Position numbers and translations under genes: made by a program | The notes under the pieces: generated by a model | Told to the model about the DNA's origin: nothing | The model's database searches: none | The model's input: the letters and a program-made list of their open reading frames with translations, nothing else | Assembly (NCBI RefSeq): GCF_021474425.1 | Contig: NZ_JAKEIP010000065.1 | Coordinates: 1 to 36,992, forward strand | Source of the DNA: Streptomyces muensis | Lineage (GTDB): Bacteria > Actinomycetota > Actinomycetes > Streptomycetales > Streptomycetaceae | Length of the DNA: 36,992 nucleotides | Reading direction: 5' to 3' | Shown: positions 36,254 to 36,992 of the stretch, piece after piece | Numbering within the stretch: the first letter of the stretch is position 1 | Layout: each line of letters begins with the position of its first letter

Positions 36254-36992
36254 CACCAGCCTCTTCTCCGGCCGGCCCTCCGAGCTGATCGGCCGCCAGG
36301 TCGCGGGCTACCGCATCGAGCGCGAGATCGGCCGGGGCGGCATGGCCGTGGTCTACCGCGCCAAGGACCTGCGTCTGGAACGCACGGTGGCGCTGAAGCT
36401 CCTCGCGCCCGAACTCGCCCGCAACGACACCTTCCGCCGCCGCTTCACCCACGAGTCCCGGGCCGCCGCAGCGATCGACCATCCGCACATCGTGCCCGTC
36501 TTCGAGGCCGGCGAGACGGACGGCGTCCTGTACATCGCCATGCGCTACGTCTCCGGCAGCGACCTGCGCCATCTGCTCGACAGCCAGGGCCCGCTGACGC
36601 CCGCGACCGCCCTGCGGATCGCCGCGCAGGTCGCCTCCGCCCTCGACGCCGCCCACGAGAACGGCCTGGTCCACCGGGACGTGAAACCCGGCAACATCCT
36701 CGTCGCACGCGGCACCGACAGCGACCACCCCGAGCACGCCTACCTCACGGACTTCGGCCTGACGAAGAAGTCCCTGTCCCTGACCGGCTTCACCACCGTC
36801 GGCCAGTTCGTCGGCACCCTCGACTACGTGGCCCCCGAGCAGATCTCGGGCAAGCCGGTCGACGCCCGCTGCGACGTCTACGGCTTCGCCTGCGTGGTCT
36901 ACGAGTGCCTGACGGGCCACCCGCCGTTCCGCCGCGACGAGGACATGGCTCTGCTCTGGGCCCACCAGTACGACGACCACCCACCCCTGACC
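36243..36992 (+). CDS. Serine/threonine protein kinase, N-terminal part (cut by window edge)
   Basis: 250 codons from the ATG at 36243, continuing past the window. All Hanks-kinase motifs up to subdomain IX are visible: IGRGGMAVVYRA (Gly loop), VALKLLAPE (Lys), VHRDVKPGNILVA (catalytic Asp), LTDFGLTKKSL (DFG), TTVGQFVGTLDYVAPEQ (activation loop and APE) and DVYGFACVVYECLTG. Activation-loop Thr residues are present, as in PknB/PknF-type autophosphorylated kinases. The membrane anchor and any extracellular sensor would be outside. Its likely target is the double-FHA transporter of the same operon. Confidence 0.93.
   Translation, partial: MARDTSLFSGRPSELIGRQVAGYRIEREIGRGGMAVVYRAKDLRLERTVALKLLAPELARNDTFRRRFTHESRAAAAIDHPHIVPVFEAGETDGVLYIAMRYVSGSDLRHLLDSQGPLTPATALRIAAQVASALDAAHENGLVHRDVKPGNILVARGTDSDHPEHAYLTDFGLTKKSLSLTGFTTVGQFVGTLDYVAPEQISGKPVDARCDVYGFACVVYECLTGHPPFRRDEDMALLWAHQYDDHPPLT

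Noticed and set aside
32906..36256. Open frame of 1116 codons on the minus strand across the FHA-ABC region
   Set aside because: Low-complexity Gly/Asp/His/Gln-rich shadow of the FHA-ABC and neighbouring genes, with no recognisable domain.
1..36992. CRISPR arrays, tRNA/rRNA genes, insertion sequences, integrase or attachment sites
   Set aside because: No regularly spaced repeats, cloverleaf-like sequences, transposase or integrase motifs were seen on either strand.

Overview
The window is chromosomal DNA from a Streptomyces-like actinomycete. The evidence is very high GC, strong GC bias at third codon positions (which opens long antisense frames under most genes), GTG/TTG starts with GGAGG-type ribosome binding sites, and marker families largely confined to this group: a long chaplin with a LAXTG sorting signal, an SsgA-like protein, an NsdA-like regulator and SPW-repeat protein. 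I found no rRNA or tRNA genes, CRISPR arrays or complete insertion sequences. The first and last genes run off the window.

Layout. 1-9.5 kb is rich in development and surface genes: the N-terminal part of a secreted cell-wall amidase, an aminoglycoside-phosphotransferase-fold protein with a TTA codon, an NsdA-like HTH/TPR regulator, a PAS-PP2C phosphatase, an SsgA-like protein, a baeRF protein, a secreted tripeptidyl-peptidase-type hydrolase and a two-domain chaplin. 9.6-16.8 kb is a mosaic of small monocistronic genes: two GNATs, a nucleoside deaminase, an SDR, a GlsB-like membrane protein, a frameshifted P-loop pseudogene, a phosphotransferase, a secreted protein with an internal duplication, an ArsR-SRPBCC fusion behind a perfect operator palindrome, and an SPW protein.

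17.0-24.0 kb is the most interesting part: GntR regulator, small 2x[4Fe-4S] ferredoxin, SsuA/TauA-type lipoprotein with a C-terminal NosL-like domain, ABC permease, ABC ATPase, and a 924-residue AprA/fumarate-reductase-type flavoprotein fused to a HEAT-repeat tail. The ferredoxin carries the Cys-Trp pair typical of the adenylylsulfate reductase beta subunit (AprB) and the flavoprotein looks like the alpha subunit (AprA). I read this as an uptake-plus-redox system in which an imported small, probably anionic and possibly sulfur-containing, substrate is reduced or oxidised in the cytosol. The substrate is unknown.

24.1-33.3 kb holds a GH19 chitinase behind two DasR-like operators, an aldo/keto reductase, a secreted sphingomyelinase-type phosphodiesterase, a PPOX-family flavoprotein, a VOC protein, adenosine deaminase, a DinB protein, a LysR regulator divergent from a second aldo/keto reductase, a DUF1905 protein, a SnoaL-like protein, and a small unknown gene with two TTA codons whose promoter carries an AGTGA-N6-TCACT inverted repeat. 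33.3-37.0 kb is a signalling module: a double-FHA ABC transporter, a small SH3-like protein and a Ser/Thr protein kinase cut by the window edge.
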